Source: Bacteroidota bacterium
GTDB taxonomy: Bacteria > Bacteroidota > Bacteroidia > Bacteroidales > JADFUO01
Length of the DNA: 11,229 nt
Reading direction: 5' to 3'
Assembly: GCA_030614305.1 (NCBI GenBank)
Contig: JAUWKH010000023.1
Span: forward strand, 1 to 11,229
In this document: positions 8,303-11,229 of the stretch, one piece after another
How the letters are laid out: the number at the start of each line of letters is the position of its first letter
Position numbering within the stretch: position 1 is the stretch's first letter
Notes under the pieces: model-generated
What the model was told of the DNA's origin: nothing
Seen by the model: the letters and a program-made list of their open reading frames with translations, nothing else
Database searches by the model: none
Program-made: the position numbers and the translations under genes

Positions 8303-8475
8303 TATTTAAAATAGTGTATAAACAAATGGTGCTATTGCTGAACCACTTGTTATAACAAATAGTACTCCGAATAACAATAACACAATGATTATTGGTAATA
8401 ACCAAAATTTTTTGTGCGTTTTTAAAAAGCCCCATAAATCTTTTAAAAATTCCATATTTTTTAAATTTAATTATT
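8303..8475 (-). repeat. Direct repeat, DUF5989 copy B with leader
   Basis: Second arm of the direct repeat with 7103-7274; start codons, stop codons and coding lengths of the two copies are offset by exactly 1200 bp. The 5' leader is shared with a 1-bp length difference, while the sequence after the stop is not. The region between the arms is SGNH hydrolase B. Confidence 0.75.
8306..8455 (-). CDS. DUF5989 (SxtK-like) small membrane protein, copy B
   Basis: A 49-residue protein, 40/49 identical to copy A (7106-7255), with the same plan: M-E-F-L-K-D-L-W-G-F-L-K at the N-terminus, one hydrophobic helix from F-W-L-L-P to about residue 35, and the tail T-S-G-S-A-I-A-P-F-V-Y-T-L-F. The differences are mostly in the helix (Leu/Ile/Phe swaps) and at residues 9, 13 and 14. 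The gene is easily missed because the downstream hydrolase frame stays open across it by chance. Protein conservation with synonymous change shows that this frame is the selected one. It starts 24 nt after the SxtJ-family stop and ends 8 nt before the SGNH hydrolase B start. Function is unknown; two slightly different copies might serve two partners. Confidence 0.87.
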   Translation of the reverse strand: MEFLKDLWGFLKTHKKFWLLPIIIVLLLFGVLFVITSGSAIAPFVYTLF

Positions 8476-8479
8476 TTTT

Positions 8480-8893
8480 CTAATAAGGTTTTTCAATATC
8501 AGCAGGGCTAAATGTATAATCCCTTACTTTCATAACCGAATTTGTTCCTTTTTTGAATTCACGTAACAGTAATGTATCTTTTCCCATTATCTTTCTTATT
8601 AAACTAACAGGTATTACCATAACCACATATATTACTGTTAATAATATATTTGAAACAACCATTCCCAATAATTGTGAAAATCCCAACCATATAATTGCAA
8701 AAAAATAATAAAACATCGGAACAGTCATATTTATCACTAATACGGGAATTGCAATTTTATAAAATATGATATTTTTCGTGAACAATCCGAGTAATAACAA
8801 TATTAAAACAATTGCCATTCCTGTATCACCGGCTTGTTTTTTTGATATTTTCGTGGGGAAAATTCCTTTTCTATCTGTATTTAATTCTGACAT
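8480..8893 (-). CDS. SxtJ-family small membrane protein
   Basis: A 137-residue protein with a polar N-terminus (about 1-22), three or so membrane segments (about 24-38, 43-70 and 77-98), and a charged C-terminal tail (K-G-T-N-S-V-M-K-V-R-D-Y-T-F-S-P to E-K-P-Y). Size, hydrophobic pattern and company (carbamoyltransferase plus DUF5989) match the SxtJ family, named after a protein of unknown function beside the saxitoxin carbamoyltransferase SxtI. Relatives accompany O-carbamoyltransferases in many glycan loci, so a role in bringing the enzyme to a membrane-bound substrate is plausible but unproven. The ATG at 8893 follows the SGNH hydrolase A stop by 33 nt, and DUF5989 copy B follows after 24 nt, so all are probably in one operon. 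The family call rests on pattern and context, not an alignment. Confidence 0.8.
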   Translation of the reverse strand: MSELNTDRKGIFPTKISKKQAGDTGMAIVLILLLLGLFTKNIIFYKIAIPVLVINMTVPMFYYFFAIIWLGFSQLLGMVVSNILLTVIYVVMVIPVSLIRKIMGKDTLLLREFKKGTNSVMKVRDYTFSPADIEKPY

Positions 8894-8926
8894 AGTTTGA
8901 ATTGTGTTTGAAAAATAAATTGTTGT

Positions 8927-9967
8927 TTATGGATTATTTATTCTATTCAAATAATCGCTAAGTTTCTTTGCATATTGTTTATTTGCAGCAGCACTTGGAT
9001 GTCCTTCGTGAGGCAGATTTGTATTACCCGGAATGCTAAAATCAACTGATATGTCAATAGTATTTATGTTTTTTGAATTACAATATTTGAGCATTTCCTG
9101 TGTTTTGACAGTATTATCCATTCCTGCGATAATTAGTTTTATTTCATTTTTATGGCAAATATCATTTATTCTTTCAATAATTGCTTTTGAAACATCATGG
9201 CTGTTTGAAAATTTATCATCAAAATATAAATAAACTTTTTCAATAAAATTTATTACTGATAAATAATTGTTAAATGGCAGTCCCTTGTACACAATTGTAT
9301 CGACTTTATGAATTTGCAAACCTTCTTTTTCGTTGTATGTGGCATATGGTTGTAAAAGTGGCCCCAGAAAATTCCACGAGGTAACGGCTTTTCTTCTTTT
9401 TAACAGAAAAGTATTTCGATGATCGTGTACCGAACCGTATGCAATAACTATAACTTTAGGCTTTTTAAAACTTTGAAACCCTTCTTTAATTTGTAATAAA
9501 GAATGTATTGTACCATATCCACTTACGCCAAAATTCAACACTTCATAACTATCCTTAAAATTTTCCTGAACCTGCCATGCATAGGTTTCTTCATCGTTAA
9601 TTGACCAGCCATGAGTATCCGACCCCCCCATTATCCAGATTTTTGGTTTATCAACATAATTACTATCGTCAGCAATCGGATGTGTTATTCTTAAAGTGTT
9701 TTTATTGTGTGTTGTAACAAAAGTATAATTATCATTCAATGTTACATAAAATTTTCCGGGTAAGTGTGTATAACCTAAAATACTGTCTTTTTTAAAATAT
9801 TTACCTGATGGTTCAACCTTTATGTTTAGCCTGTATTTAGAATTTGCAGGCTTTTGCCCTACTATTCTTAAGCCAACTTCTGCTAAAACAAAAATAATCA
9901 GAAATATGAAAATTGTTATAATGCAATAAAACAAGAACTTTTTTTTGAGATGTACTTTTTTTTTCAT
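8927..9967 (-). CDS. SGNH/GDSL-type hydrolase (or acyltransferase) A, membrane anchored
   Basis: A 346-residue protein with a basic N-terminus (M-K-K-K-V-H-L-K-K-K), a membrane helix at about 11-29, then a periplasm-facing domain. Block I is W-I-M-G-G-S-D-T-H-G-W (111-121), with Ser116 as likely nucleophile in the G-G-S form common among glycan-locus SGNH proteins; block II is N-F-G-V-S-G-Y-G (145-152). Block III is unusual, Y-G-S-V-H-D (177-182), where Gly-x-Asn-Asp is expected; block V is H-E-G-H-P-S (320-325), with His323 catalytic and Glu in place of the usual Asp. It is likely active but diverged from hydrolase B, which it resembles only in general plan. It is the first gene of the minus-strand cassette, 39 nt downstream of a good promoter element. 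An O-acetyl or other acyl group on the polysaccharide is the likely substrate (inferred). A seven-G run lies over the catalytic motif. Confidence 0.85.
   Translation of the reverse strand: MKKKVHLKKKFLFYCIITIFIFLIIFVLAEVGLRIVGQKPANSKYRLNIKVEPSGKYFKKDSILGYTHLPGKFYVTLNDNYTFVTTHNKNTLRITHPIADDSNYVDKPKIWIMGGSDTHGWSINDEETYAWQVQENFKDSYEVLNFGVSGYGTIHSLLQIKEGFQSFKKPKVIVIAYGSVHDHRNTFLLKRRKAVTSWNFLGPLLQPYATYNEKEGLQIHKVDTIVYKGLPFNNYLSVINFIEKVYLYFDDKFSNSHDVSKAIIERINDICHKNEIKLIIAGMDNTVKTQEMLKYCNSKNINTIDISVDFSIPGNTNLPHEGHPSAAANKQYAKKLSDYLNRINNP
9623..9629 (-). repeat. Seven-G tract (coding strand) at the catalytic motif of SGNH hydrolase A
   Basis: The + strand has seven C in a row. On the coding strand they form the end of Met113 and the Gly114-Gly115 codons just before catalytic Ser116. 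Slippage of one base would abolish the enzyme. The run is short for a phase-variable tract, so this is only a candidate. Confidence 0.4.
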
Positions 9968-10006
9968 ATTTTTTTATGTAAAAGTAGTTAATAAATTTTT
10001 AAGCTA

Positions 10007-10014
10007 CAAATGTA
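10007..10014 (-). promoter_or_regulatory. Bacteroidota-type -7 promoter element for the minus-strand cassette
   Basis: On the minus strand this reads TACATTTG, a full match to the Bacteroidota -7 consensus TAnnTTTG. A partial -33 element, TTTC (10036-10039, consensus TTTG), lies 21 nt upstream, a normal spacing. The element ends 39 nt before the SGNH hydrolase A start, giving a predicted leader of about 30 nt. It would drive the six-gene cassette down to the carbamoyltransferase. Confidence 0.55.
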
Positions 10015-10076
10015 CTTAAAATAAATTATTTTTATGAAAATTAGTATAATAATAACCAATATTAAAAAAAATAATA

Positions 10077-10084
10077 TATTTTTG
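10077..10084 (+). promoter_or_regulatory. Candidate -7 promoter element for the methyltransferase gene
   Basis: TATTTTTG matches TAnnTTTG and lies 32 nt before the start at 10117. No convincing TTTG is seen about 20 nt upstream, and chance matches are common in such AT-rich DNA, so support is weaker than for the opposite promoter. The 149-bp divergent region 9968-10116 holds nothing else that I can identify. Confidence 0.35.
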
Positions 10085-10116
10085 ATAATTGTTTTATAAA
10101 AAAATAATTCAAGTAT

Positions 10117-10866
10117 ATGATAAAATTAATTCAGAAGATATCACAAAAGTTTGGTTATAATTTTGTTGAGCTTAACGAAATACCTGGCGATATTATTGAA
10201 AAGGAATTTCTTGAATCTTATGAAAAAAATAAAGATTTTTCTATGACCTCGGTAATCAGGATGTACACATTATATAATAGTATTAAATATGTTTTAGACA
10301 ATAATATTGAAGGCGATATTGTGGAATGTGGGGTTTGGAAAGGTGGAAGCATAATGTTATGTGCCGATATTTTATTAAATCGAAATATAAAAAATAAAAA
10401 AATGTGGCTTTATGATACTTATAAAGGAATGAGCAAACCAACTGACAAGGATATCAATTCCGGATTTCTTGAAAAAGCTTTTTATAAATGGAAACAACGG
10501 CAAACAGCCACTCATAATACATGGTGTTATTCTCCTATTGATGAAGTAAAAGAAAATATACGTTCAACAAATTATCCCGAAGAAAACTTAATATTTGTTA
10601 TGGGAAAGGTTGAAGATACTATTCCGGGTGAAATACCAAACAAAATTTCCTTATTACATCTTGATACCGATTGGTATGAATCAACGTATCATGAATTAAA
10701 ACATTTATTTCCCCTGCTTTCAAAAAATGGTGTGCTGATTGTTGATGATTATGGATTCTGGCAAGGTTCAAGAGATGCTGTTGACCAGTATTTTAAAGAA
10801 AATTCTATAAAATTAATATCCAATAGAATTGATTATAATGGAAGACTTTTTATAAAAACAGATTAA
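10117..10866 (+). CDS. TylF/MycF/NovP-type SAM-dependent O-methyltransferase
   Basis: A 249-residue soluble protein of typical length for the macrocin O-methyltransferase (TylF) family, which methylates sugar hydroxyls in a metal-dependent way. The SAM-binding motif is I-V-E-C-G-V-W-K-G-G-S (68-78), followed by W-L-Y-D-T-Y-K-G-M (97-105), whose acidic residue should contact SAM. The metal-binding acidic residues are probably in H-L-D-T-D-W-Y (181-187; Asp183/Asp185) and V-D-D-Y (209-212; Asp210/Asp211). In a polysaccharide locus the likely role is O-methylation of a sugar residue, often a cap on the non-reducing end; the acceptor is not known. It starts a new + strand unit, divergent from the carbamoylation cassette, and the glycosyltransferase gene begins 2 nt after its stop, so they are almost surely coupled. 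Confidence 0.9.
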   Translation: MIKLIQKISQKFGYNFVELNEIPGDIIEKEFLESYEKNKDFSMTSVIRMYTLYNSIKYVLDNNIEGDIVECGVWKGGSIMLCADILLNRNIKNKKMWLYDTYKGMSKPTDKDINSGFLEKAFYKWKQRQTATHNTWCYSPIDEVKENIRSTNYPEENLIFVMGKVEDTIPGEIPNKISLLHLDTDWYESTYHELKHLFPLLSKNGVLIVDDYGFWQGSRDAVDQYFKENSIKLISNRIDYNGRLFIKTD

Positions 10867-10868
10867 TA

Positions 10869-11229
10869 GTGCAATACAAATATAAAAAAAAGAGAACAGA
10901 ATTTCCATTAATTTCAATTATCACAGTTAATTATGACCATCCTGATGTTACATGTGAATTAATTGAATCACTTAATAAAATTACATATCCCAATATTGAA
11001 ATAATTGTTATTGATAATTGCTCCCCCAACGATGATCCAATAATTATAAAACGAAAATATCCTAATGTTATTCTAGTTGAGAATCCAATAAATTATGGAT
11101 TTGCTGCCGGTAATAATTATGGCTTAATGCGTTCAAGGGGCAAATATGTTTTACTGTTAAATAATGATACTGTTGTAAAAGAAGATATTATAGAACCACT
11201 TTTGGATAAACTTGAATATAACCCTTCAA
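10869..11229 (+). CDS. Family 2 glycosyltransferase (rhamnosyltransferase-like), 3' partial
   Basis: Open from a GTG at 10869 to the window end (120 full codons), with no stop. The translation shows a GT-A fold start: L-I-S-I-I-T-V-N-Y-D-H (about 14-24), then I-E-I-I-V-I-D-N-C-S-P-N-D-D (about 46-59), N-Y-G-F-A-A-G-N-N-Y-G (about 80-90) and L-L-L-N-N-D-T (about 100-106). The last is the N-N-D form of the metal-binding DxD motif, common in WbbL-like rhamnosyl and related GT2 enzymes. It should add one sugar from a nucleotide donor to the lipid-linked repeat unit at the cytoplasmic face. The start is 2 nt after the methyltransferase stop; GTG is chosen because no ATG occurs until well inside the domain. 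Donor and acceptor cannot be told. Confidence 0.88.
   Translation, partial: MQYKYKKKRTEFPLISIITVNYDHPDVTCELIESLNKITYPNIEIIVIDNCSPNDDPIIIKRKYPNVILVENPINYGFAAGNNYGLMRSRGKYVLLLNNDTVVKEDIIEPLLDKLEYNPS

Noticed and set aside
8298..8435. N-terminal extension of SGNH hydrolase B starting at 8435
   Set aside because: It overlaps DUF5989 copy B in another frame, has no signal or domain character, and the ATG at 8297 gives a normal membrane-anchor N-terminus 8 nt after the preceding stop.
5234..9967. A saxitoxin-like toxin pathway
   Set aside because: Only the carbamoylation-associated families are shared. No polyketide-synthase-like sxtA, amidinotransferase or oxygenase genes are present, and all neighbours are polysaccharide genes.
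9968..10116. Possible small RNA, riboswitch or invertible promoter in the divergent intergenic region
   Set aside because: The region is extremely AT-rich; apart from the two -7-like elements I found no stable stem-loop, no paired inverted repeats and no reading frame.

Overview
The window looks like a piece of a Bacteroidota chromosome. The DNA is strongly AT-rich (about 30% G+C by eye). Most genes lack a clear Shine-Dalgarno sequence and start behind A/T-rich leaders. The one divergent intergenic region carries two matches to the Bacteroidota -7 promoter element TAnnTTTG. The gene families also fit that phylum. The genus cannot be told from this sequence.

The locus makes and exports a surface polysaccharide by the Wzx/Wzy route. 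Bases 1-5227 (+ strand) hold three tightly packed genes: a chain-length/co-polymerase protein that carries LysM domains and a degenerate tyrosine-kinase-like ATPase domain (5' end outside the window), a Wzx-type flippase, and a Wzy/WaaL-type O-antigen polymerase or ligase. Bases 5234-9967 (- strand) hold a six-gene cassette. In transcription order it is: SGNH hydrolase A, an SxtJ-family membrane protein, a 49-residue DUF5989 protein (copy B), SGNH hydrolase B, a second 49-residue DUF5989 protein (copy A), and a NodU/CmcH-type O-carbamoyltransferase. From 10117 the + strand resumes with a TylF/MycF-type O-methyltransferase and the start of a family 2 glycosyltransferase cut by the window end.

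The most interesting part is the inverted cassette. Its set of families (carbamoyltransferase, SxtJ, a tiny DUF5989/SxtK-like membrane protein, GDSL/SGNH enzyme) recalls the sxtI-sxtJ-sxtK-sxtL block of saxitoxin clusters, but here it lies in a glycan locus with no toxin genes. The DUF5989 gene is present twice, exactly 1200 bp apart (116/150 identical bases, 40/49 identical residues), on either side of SGNH hydrolase B. One copy is hidden under an artificial 5' extension of that hydrolase, whose real start is 8297, not 8435. A simple reading is that the cassette adds carbamoyl, and perhaps acyl, groups to the exported glycan, with the small membrane proteins as accessory subunits.

Other points are a nine-G tract inside the polymerase/ligase gene and a seven-G tract (coding strand) over the catalytic serine motif of SGNH hydrolase A, both candidate slippage sites, and the LysM/co-polymerase fusion. 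No tRNA, rRNA, CRISPR array, insertion sequence or convincing terminator was seen. The longest non-coding stretch is 149 bp (9968-10116).
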